DNA from: Streptomyces clavuligerus
GTDB taxonomy: Bacteria > Actinomycetota > Actinomycetes > Streptomycetales > Streptomycetaceae
NCBI RefSeq assembly: GCF_005519465.1
Contig: NZ_CP027858.1
Coordinates: forward strand, 6,621,001 to 6,685,000
Direction of reading: 5' to 3'
Length of the DNA: 64,000 nucleotides
Within the stretch, counting starts at the first letter, position 1. Each line of letters begins with the position of its first letter. This document shows positions 44,534 through 64,000 of this stretch, piece by piece. A program made the translations under genes and the position numbers. Under the pieces are notes generated by a model, which saw nothing but the letters and a program-made list of their open reading frames with translations, did not search any database and had not been told where the DNA came from.

Positions 44534-45190
44534 GTGGAACTCTTCTCCCGCTCGTGGACAGCGCTGCGCTCGGCGGTCGCCGGGCTCGCGGACGAGGACT
44601 TCGCCCGGCCCTCCGGGTGCGGCGGCTGGCTCGTCCGCGACCTGGTGTGCCATCTGGTCATCGACGCCCAGGACGTCCTGATCACCCTGGCGACCCCCGC
44701 CGCGACGGAACCGACCCGTGACGCGGCGACCTACTGGGAGCCCGCCGCCACCCGGCCGACCGGCGACGACCCGCTCGACGCGCTGACCGTCCGGCTGGCC
44801 GCCGCCTACGGGGACCCGCGACTGCTCGCCTTCCATCTCGACGACGTGGGCTCCGCCGCCGGACGCGCGGCCGGACTCGCCGACCCGGAGCTGCGGGTCG
44901 CCACCCAGGGGCAGGTGCTCACGGCGGGCGACTACCTCTCGGCGTACGTCCTGGAGTGGACCCTGCACCACCTCGATCTGACCGCCCACCTCCCATGGGC
45001 GGCGGGGCCGCCCGCGGACGGGCTGGCCCACTCCCGCGCCCTGCTGGAGCGGATCGCGCGGGTGACGTTCCCGGGATCGTTCCCCGACGCGGACGCGCTG
45101 CTGATCGGCACCGGACGGCGGGCCCCTGACGAGGCGGAACGGGCCGCGCTGGGGCGGTCGGCCGCCCGCCTCCCCGTCTTCCTCGGCTGA
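44534..45190 (+). CDS. Maleylpyruvate isomerase N-terminal-domain (DinB-like, mycothiol-type) protein
   Basis: This 218-aa protein from GTG 44534 reads VELFSRSWTALRSAVAGLAD, then EDFARPSGCGGWLVRDLVCH and LVIDAQDVLITLATPA. The GCxGWxVRDLxxH pattern is the mycothiol-dependent maleylpyruvate isomerase/DinB metal-binding helix bundle. LEWTLHHLDLTAHLPWAAG supplies further conserved His. No ribosome site is seen; a TACCGT element six bases upstream of the GTG suggests a leaderless message. The substrate is unknown. Confidence 0.8.
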   Translation: MELFSRSWTALRSAVAGLADEDFARPSGCGGWLVRDLVCHLVIDAQDVLITLATPAATEPTRDAATYWEPAATRPTGDDPLDALTVRLAAAYGDPRLLAFHLDDVGSAAGRAAGLADPELRVATQGQVLTAGDYLSAYVLEWTLHHLDLTAHLPWAAGPPADGLAHSRALLERIARVTFPGSFPDADALLIGTGRRAPDEAERAALGRSAARLPVFLG

Positions 45191-45323
45191 GGAGCCCCGC
45201 CGGACGGGAGCCGCGACCGCCGTCCGCCGCCCCCGGTGCCGCACCGCGGCCCGCCGCCGCCCGGCCCGGCTGCGCCTCCTCCCCAGCCGCCCGCCGCGCT
45301 CCGGCCGTTGTTACCGTTTCCCC

Positions 45324-45797
45324 ATGCCCGAGCCTCTTTCCCCCGCGGACATCGCGGCGATGCCCAGGTCCGAGTTCGGTTTCCCCGGCCCGCTCCGCGA
45401 CCGTCTCGTCGCGGCCATCCTCGACGGGGCCAAGACCGCCACGACCGGGCTCCTCGCCGACTACACCTGGGACGACGAGCCCCTGCCGGAGGCCGGGGAC
45501 CACTCGGCCGTCCTCGACTCGGAGGACCGCCCCGTCGCCGTCATCGAGGTGACCGAGGTCCGGGTGGTCCCCCTGGGCGAGGTCGACTTCGCCCATGTGG
45601 CGGACGAGGGCGAGGGACACGCCACCGTGGCGCAGTGGCGGACGGAGCACGAGCGGTTCTGGAACGGGGCGGACCTGCGGAGGCTGCGGGAGGAATCCGG
45701 CCTCTCCGCGGACGGGTTCACCGTGGACGACACCACCTCCGTGGTCCTGGAACGCTTCCGCCTCGTCGCCGATCTGCGTCCCCTGGGCAGCGGCTGA
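45324..45797 (+). CDS. ASCH-domain protein
   Basis: This 157-aa protein starts MPEPLSPADIAAMPRSEFGF. The ASCH core shows DGAKTATTGLLADY (GxKxxT motif, at about 37), then PVAVIEVTEVRVVPLGEVDF and TVAQWRTEHERFW. ASCH proteins have a PUA-like RNA-binding fold; some are amidohydrolases or nucleases. The gene is probably leaderless: TACCGT lies six bases before ATG 45324 and no Shine-Dalgarno is present. Confidence 0.85.
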   Translation: MPEPLSPADIAAMPRSEFGFPGPLRDRLVAAILDGAKTATTGLLADYTWDDEPLPEAGDHSAVLDSEDRPVAVIEVTEVRVVPLGEVDFAHVADEGEGHATVAQWRTEHERFWNGADLRRLREESGLSADGFTVDDTTSVVLERFRLVADLRPLGSG

Positions 45798-46027
45798 CCG
45801 CCTGAGCCCCTGACCGCCCGGTGCCGGAGACCCGCCGTCGCGGGCCGCCCGGCCCCCGTCCACGCCCCGGCCCCCGCGCCCGTCCCGGCCCCCGTGCCTG
45901 CCCCGGCCACCGTCCCCGTCCCGGCCGACTGTTCTCGATCTTGCTGTCAGGTCCCCGGGCCCTCCGCGCGTCCTACCCTCCGGGCCCGCGCGGACGGTGC
46001 CCCGGACTCGACAGTAGGGCGACGAAC

Positions 46028-47293
46028 ATGACAGACACGGCGAAAGCCCGTTCCGCGGCCGAAGGGCCGGAGGAACCGGGCACGACGGAAACCGCGCCAC
46101 GGGAGATACGACGGATCGCGGACGTCGACGCGCTGCGGGGCTTCGCCCTGCTCGGCATCCTGCTGGTCAACCTCACCGTCACCTCCACCGCGTACATTGG
46201 CGGCGGCGGACTGACGGACCCCGCCTTCGACGGGCCGTTACACGACGCCTGGCGCTATCTGATCGCTGTGCTCCTGGAGACCAAGTTCTATCTGCTCTTC
46301 TCCTTCCTCTTCGGCTACAGCTTCACCCTCCAGATGCGGTCCGCCGAACGCGCGGGCGCCCGGATCGCCCCCCGCGTCCTGCGCCGCTGCGCCGCTCTCC
46401 TGGCGATCGGCGCCGTGCACGCGGTGGCGCTCTACACGGGCGACATCCTGATCACCTACTCCGTGCTGGGCCTGCTGCTGCTCGCCTGCCGCAATCTGCG
46501 CCCCCGTACCGCCGTACGCGTCGCCGTCACGATCTTCGCCGTCCTGGCCTCCCTCTATCTGGCGCTGAGCTGGACGGTCTGGGCCGGGCATCTCGACATC
46601 GACGTCGAGGCGGACCCGGCCGAGGCCCGTGCCACGCTGGAGGCGCTGCGCGGCGACGTCGGCTCGGTGCTCGGGGAGAACCTCTCGGAGCAGCCCATCG
46701 CCGCGCTGTTCATCCTGTTCGTCCAGGGGCCGCCCGCGTTCGCCGCCTTCCTGCTGGGGCTCGCGGCGGGCAAGCTCGGCATCCTCGCGCGCGCGGCCGA
46801 CCACCTCGCACTGCTGCGGCGGCTCCAGTGGGCCGGCTTCACGGTCGGGCTCGGCGGCGCCCTGGTCTACGCGTACGCCATCAAGCAGGGCACCGGGATG
46901 GAGACCGTCGGCCTCGCCCTCGCCGTGGACATGGTGACGGCGCCCCTGCTGACGGCCGCCTACGCGGCCACCGTGCTGCGGCTGCTCTCCGGGGCGCGCG
47001 GTGAGCGGATCAGCGGGGCGCTGGCCCCCGCCGGGCGGATGGCGCTGACGAACTACCTCAGCCAGTCCCTGGTGATGGCGCTGCTCTTCACCGGCTACGG
47101 CCTCGGACTCGTCGGGCGGGTGGCACCGTTCCTCGTCACGGTCGTCGGCCTGACCCTGTTCGCCGTCCAACTGGTGCTCAGCCGCTGGTGGATGAGCGGC
47201 CACGCGTACGGCCCCGTCGAATGGGTGCTCCGCGCGGTGACCAACGCCCGCCGTCCGCGGTGGCGGTCCCGGCGGGAGCGGGCTTCGGGCTGA
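46028..47293 (+). CDS. DUF418-domain multi-pass membrane protein (contains a TTA codon)
   Basis: This 421-aa protein starts MTDTAKARSAAEGPEEPGTT. Its family motif IADVDALRGFALLGILLVNL at about residue 34 is followed by eight or more hydrophobic segments. The C-terminal DUF418 region shows LAPAGRMALTNYLSQSLVMAL and VQLVLSRWWMSGHAYGPVEW. These proteins belong to the acyltransferase-3/YeiB-like membrane group; the substrate is unknown. Codon 71 (46238-46240) is TTA, the rare leucine codon read by bldA tRNA, so expression may depend on development. A strong hairpin follows the stop. Confidence 0.88.
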   Translation: MTDTAKARSAAEGPEEPGTTETAPREIRRIADVDALRGFALLGILLVNLTVTSTAYIGGGGLTDPAFDGPLHDAWRYLIAVLLETKFYLLFSFLFGYSFTLQMRSAERAGARIAPRVLRRCAALLAIGAVHAVALYTGDILITYSVLGLLLLACRNLRPRTAVRVAVTIFAVLASLYLALSWTVWAGHLDIDVEADPAEARATLEALRGDVGSVLGENLSEQPIAALFILFVQGPPAFAAFLLGLAAGKLGILARAADHLALLRRLQWAGFTVGLGGALVYAYAIKQGTGMETVGLALAVDMVTAPLLTAAYAATVLRLLSGARGERISGALAPAGRMALTNYLSQSLVMALLFTGYGLGLVGRVAPFLVTVVGLTLFAVQLVLSRWWMSGHAYGPVEWVLRAVTNARRPRWRSRRERASG

Positions 47294-47301
47294 GCCGCGT
47301 C

Positions 47302-47349
47302 CGGTGACCCGGGTGCGGTCCGGGTCCGTCCCGGACCGCACCGTCACCG
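47302..47349 (+). terminator. Strong two-part hairpin terminator
   Basis: GGTGCGGTCCGGG (47312-47324) pairs perfectly with 47330-47342 over a 5-base loop, and outer arms CGGTGAC (47302-47308) and GTCACCG (47343-47349) extend it. It begins nine bases after the DUF418 stop and separates it from the next gene. Confidence 0.85.
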
Positions 47350-47461
47350 AAAACACAGCTGTGACCTGCGGGTTCATCTCCGCGGACGCTGTGCGATCAT
47401 GCAGAGCCAGCGGACGGCGGCCGGAAGACGCCGCGGCGGTGGGCAAGGTGAGGAGTCAGGT

Positions 47462-48571
47462 GTGAGCGCGGGCGGGGGACCGGACGGATCGTCCATGTCC
47501 GACGAGGAGTGGGAGCGGTTCCTCCAGGAGTCGGTGGACGGTACGTCCGGCGCCCCCAAGGAGCCGTCGGCGCGGGCCCGGATCGTGGCACGGCGGCTGC
47601 GGGAGAACCCGGGGGAGCCCGAGCCCTGGCGGACCTATTCCCCCGCCGCGCCGCGGCGAAGGCGCCGGACGGCTCGGTACGCGGCCGGGCTGACGGTCTG
47701 TGCCGCCCTGCTCGCCGTCGCGCTCTTCCCCGACCGGGTGACCGGCTGGTTCGGCGGCGGCGCCACCACGGCCGCCGGGGAGCCGCTGCCCGCCGAGACG
47801 GAGCGCCCCACCCAGCCGCCGCCCACGGGACCGGCCCAGCGGCCCACGCCCGACGAGCCGTTCCGGGGCTCCCCCGCGGAGCGCTGGGCGAGCGGAGCGG
47901 ACGGGATCGCGCTGCCCGGGGCCAGGGCCACCGGCTGGATGAGCACGGCACAGGTGGGCCGGGCCCTGGAGCGCACCCGGGACTTCCTCGCCGCGTCCAA
48001 CCTGGACCCCGGGGTGCTGCGGGGCGAGCGCCCCGCACGGGCGATCGCGCTGATCAACCCGCGTCAGCGGGACACCGCGGAGTATCTGTCGGCCGCGTTC
48101 CGCGCGCCCGACGAGAAGAACGACCCGCTGCTGCTGTTCACCCGGTTCGACTCCGACCGGGTGCGCCCCGTCGGGGACGAGGTCAGGACCCGGGGCCGGG
48201 TCACCTACGAGGAGGGCGACCGGGGCGCCCTGAGGGTGACCACCGACGTCACCTATGTGTACCCGGTGACGCGGGTACCGGACGGCGGCGAGGTCGTGCG
48301 CACGATCGTCCGCCGCGAGGTGGTCCTGGAGTGGAACGATCCGGCGAAGGTGATCACGAAGCCCGGGACCTTCTCCCTCGTCTCGTACTCCGTCGACACC
48401 ACCAACGGCGGCTGCGGCGCCGTCGTCGGCCTGCTCACCCCGGAGTTCGGCGGACGCCCGGCCGGCGTCGGTGAGGGCCCCGCGGTCGACCCGTACGACC
48501 GCGGCACCTCGATGGCCGAACTGGCGCGGACCACGGACGGCGAGGAGTGCGGGGCCGCCACTCGGTCCTGA
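47462..48571 (+). CDS. Single-pass membrane protein of unknown function
   Basis: The chosen start is GTG 47462, after GAGGAG; an ATG at 47399 is an alternative. The 369-aa protein has a cytoplasmic, charged N-terminus with SMSDEEWERFLQESVDGTSG, one membrane segment ARYAAGLTVCAALLAVALFP at about residue 78, a Pro-rich extracytoplasmic linker (QPPPTGPAQRPTPDEP), and a C-terminal beta-rich domain ending with Cys pairs (NGGCGAVVG, GEECGAA). It resembles Streptomyces conserved hypothetical membrane proteins without assigned function. Confidence 0.75.
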   Translation: MSAGGGPDGSSMSDEEWERFLQESVDGTSGAPKEPSARARIVARRLRENPGEPEPWRTYSPAAPRRRRRTARYAAGLTVCAALLAVALFPDRVTGWFGGGATTAAGEPLPAETERPTQPPPTGPAQRPTPDEPFRGSPAERWASGADGIALPGARATGWMSTAQVGRALERTRDFLAASNLDPGVLRGERPARAIALINPRQRDTAEYLSAAFRAPDEKNDPLLLFTRFDSDRVRPVGDEVRTRGRVTYEEGDRGALRVTTDVTYVYPVTRVPDGGEVVRTIVRREVVLEWNDPAKVITKPGTFSLVSYSVDTTNGGCGAVVGLLTPEFGGRPAGVGEGPAVDPYDRGTSMAELARTTDGEECGAATRS

Positions 48572-48949
48572 CACCCGGTCCGCCGCCCCCGTGTGCCGCC
48601 ATGACGACGCCGCCCGGGTGCCCCACTGCGACGACCCGCGGGCGGCTTTGGTGCGCCGCCGCGCGTCCGGCCCCGGGGGGCGGGGAGCGGGCACGGTCCC
48701 GACGCGCCCACGTGAACGGCGCCCGATGAGCGCGTAACCGCTCACGAGCGGACCCGGGTTCCGCGCCCCCTCGCGCCACCGTGCGTGCCGAGCGCTTCCC
48801 CGGACGGAGCGAATCACCTACGGTGGGAGGAGGCTCGACAGTACCGGTCCCGGTGGTCCCGCCGGGGTGCCGTCGGCGCCCGCCCGGGCCCGCGACCCCT
48901 TGTCGCGCACCCGGGGACCCCGCACGTTTCCCACCCTCCGGGAGGCGCC
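48572..48949. other. Intergenic region upstream of the P450
   Basis: 378 bases without a supported gene. A small hairpin TGAGCG-N6-CGCTCA is at 48727-48744. CTACGGT near 48818-48824 might be a -10 box for the P450. Nothing else is recognised. Confidence 0.45.
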
Positions 48950-50218
48950 ATGACAGCTCCGGCACCGGAGCCGGCCGACCGCCACGCCGTCCAGCCGCCG
49001 CATGTGCTGGACCCGGCGGCGCGCGACCGCGCGGCCGAGGACGCGGCGCTGCGGGCGCGCGGATCCGTGACCCGGGTCGACGTCCTGGGCGAGGAGGTGT
49101 GGGCGATCACCGATCCCGTGCTGCTGAAGCGGCTGCTGCTGGACGGGCGGGTGTCGAAGGACTCCCGGCGCCACTGGGACCGGTTCCCGGAGCACACCAC
49201 CGACTGGCCCCTGGTGCTGTGGGTGGCCGTGGAGAGCATGTTCACCGCCTACGGCCCCGAACACCGGCGGCTGCGACGGCTGATCGCCCCCGTGTTCACG
49301 GCCCGCACGGTCAACGCGCTCGCGCCCGACATCGAGCGCTTCGCCCGTGAACTCCTGGACGACCTGGCCACGACGCCCCCCGGCGGGACGGCCGATCTGC
49401 GCGAGAGGTTCGCGAACCCGCTGCCGCTCCGGGTCATCGGCCGCCTCATGGGGCTGCCGGAGCGGATGGTGCCCGACTTCCGCCGGGTCGTCGACGGCGT
49501 CTTCGCCACCGCGGTCACCGCCGCGGAGGCCGCCGCCAACACCCGGGACCTCTATCGCACGGTGGAGGAGCTGATCGCCCTCAAACGGGAGCGGCCCGGG
49601 GACGACCTCACCTCCCGGCTGATCGCGGCCCGTGACACCGAGGGCGACGGACAGGGGCTCAGCGAGAAGGAGTGCGGCGAGATGCTCCTGCTCATCATCA
49701 GCGCCGGGTACGAGACCACGGTGAACCTCATCGACCAGGCCGTGGTCGCCCTGCTCACCCACCCCGGGGAACGGGCCGCCGCCCGCGCCGGAACCGTGTC
49801 CTGGGGCGATGTGGTCGAGGAGACCCTGCGCTGGCAGGCCCCGGTGCCCCTGCTGCCGATGCGGTACGCGATCGAGGACATCGAACTGCCCGGCGGCACG
49901 GTGGTCCGGCGCGGGCAGGCGATCCTCGCCGCCTACTCCGCCGCCAACCGCCACCCCGGTCTCCACGGGCCCACGGCCGGGGAGTTCGACCCGGCCCGCG
50001 CCGACAAGAGCCATCTCTCCTTCGGCCACGGCGTCCATGTCTGCCTGGGTGCCCCCCTGGCCCGGCTGGAGGCGACCATCGCGCTGCGCCTGCTGGACGA
50101 GCGCTTCCCCCGGCTGGCGCTCGCCGTCCCGCCCGGCGATCTCGTCCCGCTGCCGTCCTTCCTCGCCAACGGCCACCGGTCCGTGCCCGTCGTCCTCGAA
50201 CCCGGCGCCCCCGCCTGA
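48950..50218 (+). CDS. Cytochrome P450 (class I, bacterial CYP)
   Basis: The 422-aa protein starts MTAPAPEPADRHAVQPPHVL at ATG 48950 with GGGAGG upstream. P450 landmarks: I-helix LLIISAGYETTVNLI (about 248-262; oxygen-binding AGxET), K-helix EETLRW (about 293), and the haem loop FGHGVHVCLGAPLAR with ligand Cys365. It would hydroxylate or otherwise oxidise a small molecule, using separate ferredoxin and reductase that are not in the window. It lies upstream of the PKS genes and could be a tailoring enzyme, but a hairpin terminator follows it and it is transcribed separately. Confidence 0.93.
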   Translation: MTAPAPEPADRHAVQPPHVLDPAARDRAAEDAALRARGSVTRVDVLGEEVWAITDPVLLKRLLLDGRVSKDSRRHWDRFPEHTTDWPLVLWVAVESMFTAYGPEHRRLRRLIAPVFTARTVNALAPDIERFARELLDDLATTPPGGTADLRERFANPLPLRVIGRLMGLPERMVPDFRRVVDGVFATAVTAAEAAANTRDLYRTVEELIALKRERPGDDLTSRLIAARDTEGDGQGLSEKECGEMLLLIISAGYETTVNLIDQAVVALLTHPGERAAARAGTVSWGDVVEETLRWQAPVPLLPMRYAIEDIELPGGTVVRRGQAILAAYSAANRHPGLHGPTAGEFDPARADKSHLSFGHGVHVCLGAPLARLEATIALRLLDERFPRLALAVPPGDLVPLPSFLANGHRSVPVVLEPGAPA

Positions 50219-50247
50219 GCGGATCCCCGGCGCGGTAGCCGGACAGC

Positions 50248-50273
50248 CACCGGGCCCGTCCGCCCGGTGTTTC
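50248..50273 (+). terminator. Hairpin terminator after P450
   Basis: CACCGGGC (50248-50255) and GCCCGGTG (50262-50269) form a perfect 8-bp stem with a 6-base loop followed by TTT. It lies 29 bp after the P450 stop, separating it from the PKS operon. Confidence 0.75.
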
Positions 50274-50436
50274 CCCGGTGCCGGGCGGCAACGTCCGCTC
50301 CGGCAGCCGGAGTCGACGACCGTGTGGCGCGGCTGCACCCCGTCCGTCACATGGTCCACCAGGAGCGCGGTGCCCGGCGGGTATCGGCCGACGAGGGCGC
50401 TCACCTGTGGTGCTCCGAGGTGCGGGAAACCTGCGA

Positions 50437-50542
50437 CGGTATTTCTTTGCCCACTGTTTAATCAATGGCCGAACGGCTTCGTTTCGAGTGGAAATCAATT
50501 CGTCAATTCGCACATACCGGACGGTATGGAAAAGTTTTTCCA
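50437..50542. promoter_or_regulatory. AT-rich control region with two abutting palindromes
   Basis: CATACCG-GA-CGGTATG (50513-50528) and TGGAAAA-GT-TTTTCCA (50527-50542) are each perfect 16-bp palindromes that share two bases. A further half-site CGGTAT is at 50437-50442. The region is far more AT-rich than its surroundings and lies 70 bp before the first PKS-operon gene. The first palindrome resembles operators of TetR-type gamma-butyrolactone receptor homologues; the identity of the regulator is inference. Confidence 0.7.
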
Positions 50543-50611
50543 ACGGGGGTGAACCAGGGCCGTCAAGGGCCGCGTGCCATGGGTGACCCAACGGATCGAC
50601 AGGAGTGTTGC

Positions 50612-51571
50612 ATGCCTCTTGGCTACCTCTTTGGCGGCGGTGTAGGAACCGAGCCGCACGGCATCGAACTCTATGAGGGATTTCCCGCCGTGCGCCGGTT
50701 GTACGGTCAGATATCTGAATGGACGGGACTCGGGGCCGAACAGATCCTGAACGGTGAGCTGCCGGGCGGACAGGAACAGCGGCAGAGCGCGGGCTCGATC
50801 CGGGAAGCGGCACTCGCGCTGTCGGTGCACGACCTTCTGGCCGAAGCCGGACTGCGCCCCTCCGCGATCGGCGGGCTGAGCCTGGGCGCACTGACGGCCG
50901 GTGCCCTGGCGGGCGCGCTGGAGCGCCGTGCCTTCTTCGGGGCGCTGGCCCACGCGGCGAACGCGCCCGGCCCCGGGCCGGGGGACCCGGAGCAGGGCAT
51001 GGCCCTGGCCTTCGTCCCCGTCGACACGACACCCCTCGACCACCCCTGGCACGGCCTGGTGGACGTCTACTTCGCCGGGGACTTCGGCCCGATGGCCGAC
51101 GGCTCCCGGCGCATCCTGATGCTCGCGGGGCACCGGGAGGCCCTGGACCGGGTGGCCGCCGGGGCTCCGCCCGGCGGAGTCGTCGTGCTGCCGGGCCGCA
51201 CGATCGCGGTCCACTCCCCGCTGCGGGCCGCCTTCCGCGACTTCATGGCCCCCCATGTCGCGGCCCTGCCCTTCACCGCCCCGGCCCTTCCCCTGCTCTC
51301 CTGTCTGGAGCGCGGCGTCCTCACCACCGCGGCGGAGGTACGCGATCTGTTCCAGCGGAATCCCGTTGAGCCCATCAGTCTGGTCGATGTCTGCGAGGGG
51401 ATGCGGGACGAAGGCGTACGGTTGGCTCTGGTGATGGGCCCCGCGATCCCCGAGGGCCTTCTTGACTTCCCCTTCCCGGTCGTGCACGTGGAAAAGCCGG
51501 AACATATACGGTTGGCCGTGGAAACTGCTTATGAACTCGGTATCGATTTCTCCGGTGCGCGGAGCGGCTGA
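50612..51571 (+). CDS. Discrete acyltransferase-like protein (FabD/AT fold) of the PKS cluster
   Basis: This 319-aa protein starts MPLGYLFGGGVGTEPHGIEL with AGGAG upstream of ATG 50612. The AT nucleophile motif is GGLSLGALTAG with Ser90 (GLSLG instead of the usual GHSxG), and the catalytic His lies in AVHSPLRAAF (His201). The usual FPGQGxQ opening is altered to LFGGGVG. It may be a specialised acyltransferase, an editing hydrolase for mis-loaded ACP, or a starter-unit transferase; the altered motifs make malonyl specificity uncertain. The next gene starts one base after its stop. Confidence 0.75.
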   Translation: MPLGYLFGGGVGTEPHGIELYEGFPAVRRLYGQISEWTGLGAEQILNGELPGGQEQRQSAGSIREAALALSVHDLLAEAGLRPSAIGGLSLGALTAGALAGALERRAFFGALAHAANAPGPGPGDPEQGMALAFVPVDTTPLDHPWHGLVDVYFAGDFGPMADGSRRILMLAGHREALDRVAAGAPPGGVVVLPGRTIAVHSPLRAAFRDFMAPHVAALPFTAPALPLLSCLERGVLTTAAEVRDLFQRNPVEPISLVDVCEGMRDEGVRLALVMGPAIPEGLLDFPFPVVHVEKPEHIRLAVETAYELGIDFSGARSG

Positions 51572-51572
51572 T

Positions 51573-52655
51573 ATGTGGGAGGAAAGCTGTCCGGTCGATC
51601 CGGATACCCTTGTCGGAACATGGCTCGAAGCCGACATCGACACCTGGACGCGTTCCGTGGTCCGGCGCACTTTCGACCCCGGGTCCGGAAGTCCCTATTG
51701 GCTGCGGCGGGCCCGGGGGTTCGACTTCGATCCGCTCGACATCACCCGTTACGCGGAACTCCCCGCCCTGGGTCCCTTTTCGCTGCCGGAGTTGCGGGCA
51801 CTCGATCCCGCGGAGCTCGTCCCGCGGGCGGTTCCCCGCCCTCTGGCCGGGAGGGTGTGGGACACCGGCGGCACCTCGGGACCGCCCTGCCGTGTCTTCT
51901 ACACACCCGGCATGCTCCGGCACCGGGCCGTGTGGCGCAGATGGTCCTTCGTCCGGGAGGGATTCGCCCCCGGCCGTACCTGGCTCCAGGCCACCCCCTC
52001 CGGGCCGCATCTCATCGGACACGGCGCCTGGGAAGCCGCCGATCTGTACGCGGGACAGGTCTACGCCATCGATATGGACCCCCGCTGGGTCAAACGGCTC
52101 ATTCGCGAGGGGCGGCTCCAGGATGTCGACCGCTATACTGCGCACCTCGTCGAACAAATCGCCGACGTCCTGGAGCGGGGGCGGGTCCACTATCTCACCA
52201 CCACCCCCGCCCTTTTCGAGACACTGCGCCGGCGCGTTCCCGACCGGATCGCCGCACTGGACGGGGCCCGCCTGAGCGGGACACAGATCAACGCCACGAT
52301 GTACCGCGACTTCATTGCCGCCCTGGACGGCGGGGTCTGCGGCATCAGCTACGGCAACACCTTCGGCAACGCCGCGTGGCTCGGCGTACTGCGGGACGGC
52401 AGGACACTCCCGTACATGCCGAACTACCCCCAGGTGACGATGGCGGTCGTCCGCAAGGACGACTGGACGGCCGTCGTCCCCGAGGGGGGCAACGGACAGG
52501 TCCGTCTCACCGTGCTGCATGAGGATCTCTTCCTGCCGAACATCCTCGAACGCGATCAGGCGGTGCGCTACACCGACGAACAGTGGCCCTGTGACGGCGT
52601 CGCCGACGTACGCCCGCTCCAGGTCACGAACTCGGCCCCCGAGGGCCTGTACTGA
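51573..52655 (+). CDS. LuxE/PaaK-like adenylate-forming enzyme
   Basis: This 360-aa protein starts MWEESCPVDPDTLVGTWLEA. The phosphate-binding loop WDTGGTSGPPC (about residues 96-105) resembles the AMP-binding loop of acyl-protein synthetase (LuxE) and phenylacetate-CoA ligase families. Later segments LIGHGAWEAADLYAGQVYAI, LSGTQINATMYRDFIAAL and ISYGNTFGNAAWLG fit the same fold. At 360 aa it lacks much of the C-terminal lid of full ligases. It could activate a carboxylic-acid starter for the PKS loading domain, or act on a free acid; this is inference from its place between the AT-like gene and the PKS. Confidence 0.65.
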   Translation: MWEESCPVDPDTLVGTWLEADIDTWTRSVVRRTFDPGSGSPYWLRRARGFDFDPLDITRYAELPALGPFSLPELRALDPAELVPRAVPRPLAGRVWDTGGTSGPPCRVFYTPGMLRHRAVWRRWSFVREGFAPGRTWLQATPSGPHLIGHGAWEAADLYAGQVYAIDMDPRWVKRLIREGRLQDVDRYTAHLVEQIADVLERGRVHYLTTTPALFETLRRRVPDRIAALDGARLSGTQINATMYRDFIAALDGGVCGISYGNTFGNAAWLGVLRDGRTLPYMPNYPQVTMAVVRKDDWTAVVPEGGNGQVRLTVLHEDLFLPNILERDQAVRYTDEQWPCDGVADVRPLQVTNSAPEGLY

Positions 52656-52963
52656 CCCTGCCGCACCACCCGCGGAGCGGCGGGCGCGCGATCACCGCGT
52701 ACGCCCGGCCGTGCTCCGCGTACCACGCACCGCACCGCGTCGTCATCTGTCGTCGGGCGCCGTAACGCCCCGTCATGTGCGTACCGCGTCGTGCTGCGTC
52801 GTACCGTGCCGCGCCGCGTGTCCCCGCGGACGCAGGCGTACCCCTGCGAACCGGCGCACCGCCGCCGCCCGGAGCGCCGAAGTCCCGGACGGCGGAGCCC
52901 CGTGGGACGCGGTCCCGAACGCTGCTGCCCCGAAGTCCTGAGCACCCCTGAAGGAGTTATGAC
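52656..52963. other. Intergenic region before the PKS gene
   Basis: 308 bases with repeated CGTACCGCGTCGTGC-like elements but no supported gene. AAGGAG at 52951-52956 is the PKS ribosome site. An ATG at 52959 opens only a two-codon frame, so the GTG at 52964 is the start. Confidence 0.5.

Positions 52964-64000
<11,037 letters not shown>

Overview
The window comes from a very GC-rich actinomycete, almost certainly a Streptomyces. Codon third positions are nearly all G or C. GTG starts, ATGA/GTGA stop-start overlaps and probable leaderless transcripts are frequent, TTA codons are rare, and the families present (DUF574 methyltransferases, SARP regulators, DUF6225, DUF1996, zf-HC2 anti-sigma factors, modular type I PKS) are typical of the genus. 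No rRNA, tRNA, CRISPR array, insertion sequence or replication origin was recognised.

Left part (1-6.6 kb): the 5' end of an AraC-type regulator, a DUF574 methyltransferase, a polyprenyl diphosphate synthase, a lipoprotein with a Glu/Phe repeat tail, a strong shared terminator, and a fused ABC exporter whose promoter looks MerR-controlled and leaderless. A small DUF6225 gene follows.

Centre (6.7-32.8 kb): one long minus-strand operon encoding an extracellular-type contractile injection system (eCIS, phage-tail-like). In transcription order: a Pvc16/DUF4255 cap protein, a carboxypeptidase-regulatory-like protein, sheath 1, tube 1, sheath 2, tube 2, a 61-aa Afp6-like protein, a LysM protein, the gpD-like hub, the gpV/VgrG-like spike, gp25, two baseplate J proteins, a repeat-rich disordered ORF, a tail-protein-I-like wedge with a propeller-like N-terminus, three paralogous Cys-rich or FxGQxL-type proteins, two unknown proteins and the AAA+ ATPase. 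Most genes overlap by 4 bp, so the set is probably translationally coupled. Opposite its start lie a small conserved-looking ORF and a SARP/BTAD regulator, both on the plus strand. No tape measure, fibre or effector could be named. Two features look unusual: the ORF at 18441..19619, coupled at both ends, and a 309-bp duplication that copied the ATPase gene start.

Middle-right (34.4-48.6 kb): a RelE/ParE toxin-antitoxin pair, a class I methyltransferase, a large TPR-like/CHAT (caspase-fold) protein, a frameshifted gene remnant with a C10 tract and its hairpin, a secreted DUF1996 protein, an internally deleted ECF sigma factor beside an intact anti-sigma gene, a Rieske oxygenase, a maleylpyruvate-isomerase-fold protein, an ASCH protein, a DUF418 membrane protein with a TTA codon, and a single-pass membrane protein.

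Right end (48.9-64 kb): the start of a type I polyketide cluster. It holds a cytochrome P450 with its own terminator, an AT-rich regulatory region with two abutting perfect palindromes, a discrete acyltransferase-like protein, a LuxE/PaaK-like adenylating enzyme, and a giant PKS (loading AT-ACP; KS-AT-KR-ACP; KS-AT-KR, continuing past the edge). The PKS carries a TTA codon and patches of foreign-looking codon use.
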